Origin: Fluviicola sp. | GTDB taxonomy: Bacteria; Bacteroidota; Bacteroidia; Flavobacteriales_D; Crocinitomicaceae | Assembly: GCA_002734085.1 (NCBI GenBank) | Contig: NVXV01000001.1 | Coordinates: forward strand, 566,698 to 614,814 | Direction: 5' to 3' | Length of the DNA stretch: 48,117 bases | In this document: in pieces, positions 41,841-48,117 of the stretch | Layout of the letters: every line of letters starts with the position of its first letter | Position numbering within the stretch: position 1 is the stretch's first letter | The notes under the pieces: generated by a model | Databases searched by the model: none | What the model was told of the DNA's origin: nothing | What the model saw: only the letters and a program-made list of their open reading frames with translations | Program-made: the position numbers and the translations under genes

Positions 41841-43160
41841 TTATTTTCTATTGATTTTATTATAAAGCTGGTCGAGCTCAAGTTTTGCGTTGAACACGTC
41901 CATCATTGCATTTACATACTGCGTTTGTGCAGCAATTAGTTGATTATATTTCTGTGTTACCAAAATGCTATTTTCTTTTCCAATTTCAGCTTTCACTAAA
42001 GAATTGTCATAAATTTTACGAGCTAATTTGATGTTCTCACCTTGTAGTTCTAAATTCTGTCTAGCACTTGTCAAATTGTTTTGGATTTGAATTTCTCGGG
42101 CTTGAAGAGAACGTTCCAGCTGCTGAATTGCATACTCATCTTGTTTAATTGCAATCTTTGCTTTTTGTGTTTTGGCCCAACGATCACCACTTGAAAATAT
42201 TGGGATGGTAAGGTTTATTCCCCAAACCGTTTGTGAAAACCACTCTTCATTTGTATCGAAAAATGTGAATTCATTTCGGTAAGCATTATATTGATGATTG
42301 AAAAACCCAGACAACCTTGGCAGGTTTTTCATTTTGATATTTTTCAAATCGTATTCAGAAAGTACCTTTTGTTTTTGAAGGAGTTCAAGCTGTAAATTAC
42401 TTTCAATATTTCCTGACAAATCAGTTAACTGTTCTTGTAATAAATTGTCTAATTCATCAGTAAGAATTATCTCTTTGTCTATTGGGTACGCCATTGTCAT
42501 TTTCAACATGGTAAGCGCATTTTTATACGCTAAATCGGCAGCTGTTTGATTTGTCTTTGCAGTTAACAGAGAATAGTTGGTTTGATCAATTTCCTCTTGA
42601 GGAATTAATCCAACTTCAAAAAGTTGGGTTTGTTTTTCTTTTAAATCCTCGGTTATTTTAACCAGAGTATCAATAAAAGATTTATTTCGTTCACTAATCA
42701 ATGCCATTTCATAGGCTCTAGTAACATCAAAAAGCACTTGTTGCTGAGAACGTTTAATACTTGTTGATACAAACTCAGTATAAAACCTTGAAACCTTAAG
42801 GCCAATAATGTAGGAGCCGTCAAAAATTAATTGGTTCATTGTAATTCCAGCATTTGCATTGTAGTCTGTACCCGCTCTAAAGCTAACAAGCGTACCGGGC
42901 TGTCCGATAAAAGAACCGTCTACAACCTGGACAGGTATGTTTAAAAAGTTCTGAAAGTTCATTTCAGACTGAATTTGGGGCAAACCAATCGCTCTAGTTT
43001 CTACCACTTGTTTTTCAGCTGATTCTAAATCGAGTTCTGCACGCTTGATGTCCTCGGCATTTTCTATTGCATGTGTTTGAGCTTCAAAAAGTGAAAATTC
43101 TTGAGATGAAGCCCCAAAAGTCAAAGTTAAAAATGCCAGAATGAAAATTTTCTTTTCCAT
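41841..43160 (-). CDS. TolC-family outer-membrane efflux channel
   Basis: 439 residues. The signal peptide is 1-18. Two homologous halves of long helices with short beta strands follow, as in TolC. Typical helix borders are FSLFEAQTHAIENAEDIKRAELDLESA near the N-terminus and LARKIYDNSLVKAEIGKEN near the C-terminus. It exports substrates handed over by the adaptor and RND pump. It starts 1 bp after the tetR stop codon. Confidence 0.92.
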   Translation of the reverse strand: MEKKIFILAFLTLTFGASSQEFSLFEAQTHAIENAEDIKRAELDLESAEKQVVETRAIGLPQIQSEMNFQNFLNIPVQVVDGSFIGQPGTLVSFRAGTDYNANAGITMNQLIFDGSYIIGLKVSRFYTEFVSTSIKRSQQQVLFDVTRAYEMALISERNKSFIDTLVKITEDLKEKQTQLFEVGLIPQEEIDQTNYSLLTAKTNQTAADLAYKNALTMLKMTMAYPIDKEIILTDELDNLLQEQLTDLSGNIESNLQLELLQKQKVLSEYDLKNIKMKNLPRLSGFFNHQYNAYRNEFTFFDTNEEWFSQTVWGINLTIPIFSSGDRWAKTQKAKIAIKQDEYAIQQLERSLQAREIQIQNNLTSARQNLELQGENIKLARKIYDNSLVKAEIGKENSILVTQKYNQLIAAQTQYVNAMMDVFNAKLELDQLYNKINRK

Positions 43161-43161
43161 T

Positions 43162-43770
43162 TTATTGATTGTTTAATCTGTTATTTAAATAGGTCAACCC
43201 TTTATTATTTGCAATTCCTCTGATTTGAAAATGAATGATCTCATCAAATATTTTTTTAAAGCTAAAAGCATCGAGGTCAAATGTTTCTCCATCGAATAGT
43301 CCGTCCATGGTCGAAATATAAATGGATGCTATAACCTCGGGGTTTAAAGTGGGTATATATAAGCCCTCTTCTTGACCACGTTCGATATTTTCTTTGATTT
43401 GTGATTTAACGAAATTGAGTTTATGCTCTTCCATAACCTCCCAAGCATCTCGATGATATTTCTGTAAATCGAAAAACACTGAAGAATGTACATTTTGCAT
43501 CATTTCAGAAACAAATTCACTGATTTTAAAAAGTGCATCTATGGCATTTTCCGAATCACATCGGGCTTCTTTACATGCTTGACGATCTAAACTTGTTTTT
43601 GACTCTACGATTTTAGTGACCAAATCATTCTTATCGTCAAAATACTTGTAAATGGTTTTTTTGGAGACACCCAATTCTTTGGCTAAATCATCCATCGTCA
43701 CCGACTTTATTCCATTTTTCAGGAAAAGTAGTGCTGATTTATTAATTATTTCTAGCTGTTTTTCTTCCAT
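43162..43770 (-). CDS. TetR/AcrR-family transcriptional regulator of the efflux operon
   Basis: 202 residues. The N-terminal DNA-binding helix-turn-helix is about residues 10-55 (LFLKNGIKSVTMDDLAKELG, then VSKKTIYKYFDDKNDL), the classic TetR pattern. The remaining helical domain should bind an inducer. It is the first gene of the operon, so the protein probably autoregulates and represses the pump. A perfect 12-bp inverted repeat lies 28-65 bp upstream. Confidence 0.93.
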   Translation of the reverse strand: MEEKQLEIINKSALLFLKNGIKSVTMDDLAKELGVSKKTIYKYFDDKNDLVTKIVESKTSLDRQACKEARCDSENAIDALFKISEFVSEMMQNVHSSVFFDLQKYHRDAWEVMEEHKLNFVKSQIKENIERGQEEGLYIPTLNPEVIASIYISTMDGLFDGETFDLDAFSFKKIFDEIIHFQIRGIANNKGLTYLNNRLNNQ

Positions 43771-43797
43771 TGCGATGCAAAACTACAAATAAAAAAC

Positions 43798-43842
43798 ACT
43801 TAGGAAACTATTTTGTTTAAAAAAGTTTCCTAAGTTTCTTAA
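43798..43842. promoter_or_regulatory. Candidate TetR operator between tetR and rnhA
   Basis: ACTTAGGAAACT (43798-43809) and AGTTTCCTAAGT (43824-43835) are perfect inverted repeats separated by 14 nt. A further direct copy AGTTTCTTAA follows at 43833-43842, so the site holds three copies of the half-site AGTTTCYTAA. It lies between tetR (-) and rnhA (+). A TAGTTTTG element on the minus strand at 43778-43785 lies just beside it. Confidence 0.65.
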
Positions 43843-43870
43843 ATTTTCTGCAAAAGTGTATTTTTGACCC

Positions 43871-44344
43871 ATGAGTATATCTATTTATACGGATGGAGCC
43901 GCGCGAGGAAACCCAGGTCCGGGTGGTTATGGCGCAATTTTAAGGTTTCAAGGCAAAGAAAAAGAGCTCTCTCAAGGATATCGTTTGACAACGAATAATA
44001 GAATGGAGTTGTTAGCAGTAATAGTGGCTCTTGAGGCTTTAAAGACATCAAAACATAAAGTAACAATTTACTCAGATTCTAAGTATGTAGTCGATGCAAT
44101 TGAAAAGGGTTGGGTTTTTAATTGGCAGAAAAAAGGATTTAAAGGCAAGAAAAATGTTGATTTATGGAAGAGATATTTGCCTTTGCATCAAATGCACAAT
44201 CCGAAATATGTCTGGGTAAAAGGTCACGCAGGTCATCCTGAAAATGAAAGATGTGATGAACTAGCAGTAAATGCTGCTGATCATGGAAATTTGATTCCTG
44301 ATGAAGGTTATGAAGAAAGTCAAAAAGAAAGCGGCTTATTTTAG
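43871..44344 (+). CDS. rnhA: Ribonuclease HI
   Basis: A 157-residue enzyme that degrades the RNA strand of RNA-DNA hybrids. Catalytic residues are D8 ([16 protein letters not shown]), E46 (NRMELLAV), D69 ([15 protein letters not shown]) and D129 (ENERCDELA), with the catalytic-loop His at 122 (KGHAGHPEN). The basic handle region ([18 protein letters not shown]) is present as in E. coli RNase HI (155 residues). Its last 9 bp overlap the convergent membrane gene. Confidence 0.97.
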   Translation: MSISIYTDGAARGNPGPGGYGAILRFQGKEKELSQGYRLTTNNRMELLAVIVALEALKTSKHKVTIYSDSKYVVDAIEKGWVFNWQKKGFKGKKNVDLWKRYLPLHQMHNPKYVWVKGHAGHPENERCDELAVNAADHGNLIPDEGYEESQKESGLF

Positions 44345-44698
44345 ATAAACTTGATTTCCTCTCCACATAATAAAACCAAAACCACTTATAGAATAACAGG
44401 CGATATCTAAATAATCTCTGTGGTAATAATCGTTAACAGCTGGTAAGTAGAATTCAAAAAAACCACTGAATAGTACAATACTGATAATGACCATTCCAGG
44501 TTTAATTTCTAAGGAATTGTTTGATTGAACTAATCGAATTAGCCGTAAAACAACTGTATTCACAATAAATAAACTCAATAGGTCTGCCAAATAACTCGTA
44601 ACCAGTTCTGGCATTTGAACCTGCAACATCTTTAAAGTATAATAAATCAAATAGATGAAGAAGATACATAAAAATAAGGGATGATAAACAGTTTTCAT
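44336..44698 (-). CDS. Small membrane protein of the group often labelled 'magnesium citrate secondary transporter'
   Basis: 120 residues from the ATG at 44698, whose A overlaps the stop codon of the zinc-ribbon gene (TAATG). Four hydrophobic spans are visible (about 7-25, 36-56, 66-84 and 98-113). Conserved-looking polar points are YLADLLS, FEFYLP and DYLDIACYS. Proteins of this size and pattern are common in Bacteroidota and carry the transporter label in some databases. I see nothing that supports citrate transport. It resembles VanZ-like small membrane proteins in layout. Function unknown. Confidence 0.72.
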   Translation of the reverse strand: MKTVYHPLFLCIFFIYLIYYTLKMLQVQMPELVTSYLADLLSLFIVNTVVLRLIRLVQSNNSLEIKPGMVIISIVLFSGFFEFYLPAVNDYYHRDYLDIACYSISGFGFIMWRGNQVYLK

Positions 44699-44988
44699 TA
44701 TCCGGATGCAGCTACTGCGATGTACATGATCAAAACAACAAAACCAACGTAAATACCCCAAATCGATATTGTAAGAAAATAAAGTAATCGTAACAATGGA
44801 TTTTTTGAAGTTCGTGTATATTCTAAAAACTGTTGTAGTCTCCCGGGAGGCTCTGGTTTTTTTATACCACCTTCTTTACGTTGTCTAATTTCTTCTCTTT
44901 TCTCAACATTTAATACTTCACCACAAAACTCACACGCTTCAGTATTTGAAGACCATTTTTGACAATTCGGACAACGAACCTGTTTCAT
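44698..44988 (-). CDS. Zinc-ribbon membrane protein of unknown function
   Basis: 96 residues from the ATG at 44988. A longer frame upstream is not supported. The N-terminus is a treble of the form CPNCQKW...CEFCGEVLN (two CxxC knuckles), which should bind one Zn. A basic linker (REEIRQRKEGGIKKPEPP) follows, and one membrane helix ends the protein (about 68-92). It would be a cytosolic zinc ribbon tethered to the inner membrane. It is translationally coupled to the downstream small membrane protein. Confidence 0.75.
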   Translation of the reverse strand: MKQVRCPNCQKWSSNTEACEFCGEVLNVEKREEIRQRKEGGIKKPEPPGRLQQFLEYTRTSKNPLLRLLYFLTISIWGIYVGFVVLIMYIAVAASG

Positions 44989-45087
44989 AGTAAAAATATT
45001 ATAGCAAAAATAAGTATATATTTTGAACAGATTGGGACACTTTGAGTTTACCTTTTGAATATCTATATTAGCGAAAAATATAGAATC

Positions 45088-45864
45088 ATGAATTACGAAA
45101 ATATCACAACAGAGCAAAAAGACTTAATCCATATTATTACAATCAATCGACCAAAACAACTAAATGCTTTAAATAAAGATACAATTCAGGAGCTTCATGA
45201 AGCACTAAAGTCTGCGAACAAAGATTCAAAAACCCGAGTTATTATACTTACTGGGTCTGGAGAGAAAGCCTTTGTGGCTGGAGCAGACATAAAAGAATTT
45301 GCAAATTATAATGTCGAACAAGGACAAGAATTGGCAGCTAATGGACAAGAGATTTTGTTCAATTACTTACAAAATTTAACCACACCTGTTATTGCTGCGA
45401 TTAATGGTTTTGCTCTTGGTGGGGGGTTGGAATTAGCGATGGCTTCTCATATAAGAATTGCTTCAGACAATGCTAAACTTGGATTACCTGAAGTATCCCT
45501 TGGAGTGATTCCAGGTTATGGAGGAACTCAGCGATTAGCACAACTCGTTGGCCGGGGAAAAGCTATGGAAATGATTACAACTGCCGGTATGATCAGCGCA
45601 GATGATGCTAAGGATTGGGGGCTAGTGAATCATGTAGTTCCTCAAGCTGAACTTATGGAGTTGGCAGAAAAAATAGCAGGAAAGATTTGTAACAATTCTG
45701 GTTCGGCAATAAAATCTGCCATAAAAGCAATTAATGCTAATTATGTAGATGGCTTGAATGGATTCACGGTTGAAGTTACTGAATTTGGAAACTGTTTCGG
45801 GACGGATGAGTTTGTTGAAGGAACAACAGCTTTTTTGGAAAAACGCAAAGCAAATTTTAACTAG
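45088..45864 (+). CDS. Enoyl-CoA hydratase/isomerase (crotonase family)
   Basis: 258 residues from the ATG at 45088. The oxyanion-hole segments are AFVAGADIKEF and AINGFALGGGLELAM. The two catalytic glutamates expected of true hydratases are E115 and E135 (LPEVSLG), with the usual 20-residue spacing. It hydrates 2-enoyl-CoA in fatty acid beta-oxidation or a related route. Single gene. An in-frame TTG 11 codons upstream is ignored because the ATG matches the family N-terminus. Confidence 0.93.
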   Translation: MNYENITTEQKDLIHIITINRPKQLNALNKDTIQELHEALKSANKDSKTRVIILTGSGEKAFVAGADIKEFANYNVEQGQELAANGQEILFNYLQNLTTPVIAAINGFALGGGLELAMASHIRIASDNAKLGLPEVSLGVIPGYGGTQRLAQLVGRGKAMEMITTAGMISADDAKDWGLVNHVVPQAELMELAEKIAGKICNNSGSAIKSAIKAINANYVDGLNGFTVEVTEFGNCFGTDEFVEGTTAFLEKRKANFN

Positions 45865-45875
45865 GAGAACCGAAC

Positions 45876-45920
45876 TTTAGCAATAATGGTTTTGAGTAAC
45901 TTGTAAATTGCTAAATTTTC
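45876..45920 (+). terminator. Possible terminator after the enoyl-CoA hydratase gene
   Basis: TTTAGCAAT (45876-45884) pairs perfectly with ATTGCTAAA (45907-45915), followed by TTTTC. The 22-nt loop and AT-rich stem make it weaker than the other terminators here. Confidence 0.45.
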
Positions 45921-45976
45921 ATAATACTCATTCGGCTATTCTGAATATATTATCTTAGCACTCAGAAGTATTATAA

Positions 45977-47455
45977 ATGAGTAATCCAATTAAGAAATTA
46001 GCGGGTCAAACGGCAGTTTACGGACTTTCAAGTATTGTTGGGAGACTGTTGAATTTCTTATTAGTTCCACTTTACACAAGCGAATATGTCTTCAAGGATC
46101 CCGCTGATTATGGTGTTGTTGCTGAACTCTATGCGTGGGTGGCGTTCTTTATGGTGTTGTTGACCTTTGGAATGGAAACTGCTTATTTTAAGTTTCTGAA
46201 TGATCGAGAAGACAAAAAACACGTTTTTAACAACTCATTTCTCAGTGTTTTACTAGTTAATGGTGCATTTCTGCTGATAGTGTTGGTTTTTCATCAATCT
46301 CTGGCTGAAAAAATGCTATATGGTGATCATCCAGAATACATTATTTTTCTGGGAATTATTGTTACCATCGATGCTATTTCAGCGCTACCTCTAGCAAAGT
46401 TGAGGGCTCAGGAGAGGGCAAAAAAGTTTGCAATAATTCAGCTCACAAATATTGGAGTCAACATTGGCCTTAACTTGTTTTTGCTTCTTATTGTTTTTGA
46501 TAAGGAGAACCCAGTACAGGGTATTTGGTTTATTCTGATTGCGAATATTCTGGCTTCACTTGTTAAACCAGCTTTTTTGTACAAAGATTTTCTTCAAATT
46601 GTTTTTAAACTGGATTTTACATTAGTGAAGGCGATGCTTCGTTATAGTTTTCCTCTTGCATTAGCTGGTTTTGCATTTATTATTAACGAAACACTTGACC
46701 GTGTTTTATTAAAACACTTAACAGCAAACACCTTCGCTGATGAACTGGGCAGAGAAGCTGCAATAAAGCTTGGAGAAGCGCAAGTTGGAATCTATAGTGC
46801 AAGTTATAAGTTGGCGATGTTGGTTACTATTTTTCTACAAGCCTATCGTTATGCTGCTGAGCCATTTTTCTTCGCAGAATCCAAAAGTAAAGATAGAAAC
46901 AAGACGTATGTCAAGGTGATGAACTATTTTGTGGGAGCTGTATTTTTATGTTTTCTTGGAGTGAGTTTAAACCTCGATATTTTCAAATATTTTATTCCTA
47001 ATCCGAATTTTTGGGAAGGATTAAAAGTTGTTCCTATTCTTTTATTAGCCAATGTGTTTTTAGGTATTTATATCAACCAAAGTATTTGGTATAAACTAAG
47101 TGGACAAACAAAGTTTGGCGCTTATATCGCCATCGGTGGTGCGGTATTTACTATAACCCTAAACGTTATTTTTATTCCTATTTATGGCTACATTGCTTGT
47201 GCATGGGTAACTTTTATTGTTTATGGCGGTCAAATGGTGGCGTCGTATTTATTAGGACAAAAACATTATCCAATTCCTTATAACCTTAGAAAATTTGTCC
47301 TTTATAGTGGAGTAGCGTTATTCTTTTTCTTTGTTGCAAGTTGGATAAATATCCCAGAAGGCTGGACGAAGATAATAGTCCATAACTTATTTGTGGTTTT
47401 ATATATATTGCTTATTTGGTTTATGGAAAAGCCAATGAAAAAAGTTCACACATAA
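45977..47455 (+). CDS. Polysaccharide flippase (Wzx/MOP superfamily)
   Basis: A 492-residue integral membrane protein with about 14 helices and short loops. The N-terminus KLAGQTAVYGLSSIVGRLLNFLLVPLYT and the later PILLLANVFLGIYINQSIWYKLSGQT are typical of the oligosaccharide flippase group. It moves lipid-linked sugar units across the inner membrane for surface polysaccharide assembly. There are no sugar synthesis genes next to it, unlike a standard capsule locus. Its stop codon lies inside the T-run of the opposing terminator. Confidence 0.9.
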   Translation: MSNPIKKLAGQTAVYGLSSIVGRLLNFLLVPLYTSEYVFKDPADYGVVAELYAWVAFFMVLLTFGMETAYFKFLNDREDKKHVFNNSFLSVLLVNGAFLLIVLVFHQSLAEKMLYGDHPEYIIFLGIIVTIDAISALPLAKLRAQERAKKFAIIQLTNIGVNIGLNLFLLLIVFDKENPVQGIWFILIANILASLVKPAFLYKDFLQIVFKLDFTLVKAMLRYSFPLALAGFAFIINETLDRVLLKHLTANTFADELGREAAIKLGEAQVGIYSASYKLAMLVTIFLQAYRYAAEPFFFAESKSKDRNKTYVKVMNYFVGAVFLCFLGVSLNLDIFKYFIPNPNFWEGLKVVPILLLANVFLGIYINQSIWYKLSGQTKFGAYIAIGGAVFTITLNVIFIPIYGYIACAWVTFIVYGGQMVASYLLGQKHYPIPYNLRKFVLYSGVALFFFFVASWINIPEGWTKIIVHNLFVVLYILLIWFMEKPMKKVHT

Positions 47456-47488
47456 AAAAGAGGCTGGCCATCATTTGTGGTCAACCTC
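47454..47488 (-). terminator. Intrinsic terminator of the T9SS type B gene
   Basis: GAGG.TGGCCA (47460-47470) pairs with TGGTCA.CCTC (47478-47488), with one mismatch and one G-T pair. On the minus strand it is followed by a six-T run. It lies 20 bp beyond the stop at 47508 and overlaps the stop codon of the convergent flippase gene. Confidence 0.7.
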
Positions 47489-47507
47489 CTACTTAAGTAT
47501 TAATAAA

Positions 47508-48117
47508 TTATTCTGATTTTGAATCTCTCACTAATTGAACAAATCCATGTTCTTCAATTTCCTCACCTTGAGGACCATAAATTGTAAACTTATAGAAGTA
47601 AGTACCATCGTTACATTCAAGGCCAACGTTTTGAACTTTACCATTCCAAGCAGCATCAACGTCTCCTTCACTTTCGTAAACTACATTCCCCCATCTGTTT
47701 AAAATAACGAGTTCTAAATCTGTAGCATTTACGGCGTTAAGTGTAAAAACATCGTTTGATCCATCATTGTTTGGCGTAAAGACATTTGGCAAATCGTAAG
47801 TTAATGGTAGTAGCAGATTTACAACAATTGTTTGCGTGGCTTGATCTGAACATGATCCTTCAGTTACAGTTAGAGTAACTGTATAAACACCTTCATTATT
47901 ATAGGTTGTGTTTTGATCATCTAAATTATTTACAAGCGCACCATCACCGTTTCCAAAATCCCAATCATATGTGTCAGCTGGATCAGAGTTGTTTACAAAA
48001 GTTACATCTAATGGAGCGTTACCAGCGGGAGGATTTGCATCAAAATCAGCTGTTGGTGGTGGATCTTGCTCTACAAAAATACTATCTTCAACAAAACAAA
48101 CATCATCCTCAATAGTA
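47508..48117 (-). CDS. PKD-domain surface protein with T9SS type B (gliding-motility-type) C-terminal domain, partial
   Basis: The last 202 residues of a longer protein. The frame is open to the right window edge, so the N-terminus is missing. A PKD-like domain occupies roughly the first 100 visible residues (TADFDANPPAG, YDWDFGNGD, GVYTVTLTVTEG). After it comes LPNVFTPNNDGSNDVF, the hallmark start of the type B sorting domain, with NRWGNVVYES and the end EHGFVQLVRD. Such proteins are exported by T9SS and are large adhesin-like or gliding-associated surface proteins. A start at the TTG within this frame (47792) would cut the domain and is not used. Confidence 0.9.
   Translation of the reverse strand, partial: TIEDDVCFVEDSIFVEQDPPPTADFDANPPAGNAPLDVTFVNNSDPADTYDWDFGNGDGALVNNLDDQNTTYNNEGVYTVTLTVTEGSCSDQATQTIVVNLLLPLTYDLPNVFTPNNDGSNDVFTLNAVNATDLELVILNRWGNVVYESEGDVDAAWNGKVQNVGLECNDGTYFYKFTIYGPQGEEIEEHGFVQLVRDSKSE

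Noticed and set aside
44988-45117. N-terminal extension of the zinc-ribbon protein by 43 residues
   Set aside because: The extension contains no domain, overlaps the upstream region of the divergent hydratase gene, and the ATG at 44988 starts directly at the zinc ribbon.

Overview
The window is low-GC bacterial DNA, and the gene content points to the phylum Bacteroidota, most likely the order Flavobacteriales. The supporting signs are secreted proteins with type IX secretion (T9SS) sorting domains of both type A and type B, a LETM1-related protein, an ATP synthase operon without atpD and atpC, promoters of the form TTG-N19-TAnnTTTG, A-rich rather than GGAGG-like leaders, and a Bacteroidota-type LspA, LysS and DksA-like protein. 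Nothing in the window is obviously phage, plasmid, IS or CRISPR. It reads as core chromosome, and no tRNA or rRNA gene was seen.

Layout, left to right. 1-737 (-) is the 5' part of an ALDH7-type aldehyde dehydrogenase. 951-5453 holds a SPOR-domain protein, a three-gene minus-strand unit (nitroreductase, YqhD-like alcohol dehydrogenase, acetyltransferase-like protein) and a plus-strand dksA-like/lspA pair. 5557-6870 is a secreted M43 metalloprotease. 6972-13117 (-) is a very tight eight-gene unit: ECF sigma factor, crtI, crtB, idi, a PTPS/QueD-family pterin enzyme, flavin reductase, DNA photolyase and the peroxiredoxin bcp. It looks like a light and oxidative damage defence operon. A 477-bp non-coding stretch with an inverted repeat precedes it. 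13595-17577 carries a lipoprotein, a LETM1-like protein, a secreted propeller-like protein, a HAD phosphatase and an SRPBCC protein.

17623-22980 (-) is a respiratory assembly cluster: cyoE, two subunit III-like proteins, a subunit IV, two SCO-type copper chaperones and a DUF420 protein. Cytochrome oxidase subunits I and II are not in the window. lysS follows, then two tandem M43 metalloproteases with PKD and T9SS domains. 29470-35215 (-) is the F-type ATP synthase operon atpZ-(DUF6168-like)-atpB-E-F-H-A-G, with a strong hairpin between atpE and atpF and a terminator after atpG. msrA (a predicted lipoprotein) and a glycosyltransferase follow.

37218-43770 (-) is a complete tripartite RND efflux operon led by its TetR regulator, with a perfect 12-bp inverted repeat upstream as a candidate operator. 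The right end holds rnhA, two small membrane proteins, an enoyl-CoA hydratase, a polysaccharide flippase, and the C-terminal part of a large T9SS type B protein that runs off the window.

The main themes are aerobic energy conservation (oxidase assembly, ATP synthase), protection against light and oxidants (carotenoid, photolyase, Bcp, MsrA, nitroreductase), envelope traffic (RND efflux, LspA, flippase, T9SS cargo) and several small uncharacterised membrane proteins. Start codons were adjusted inward where signal peptides or family alignment demanded it. All family assignments come from reading the sequence, with no database search.
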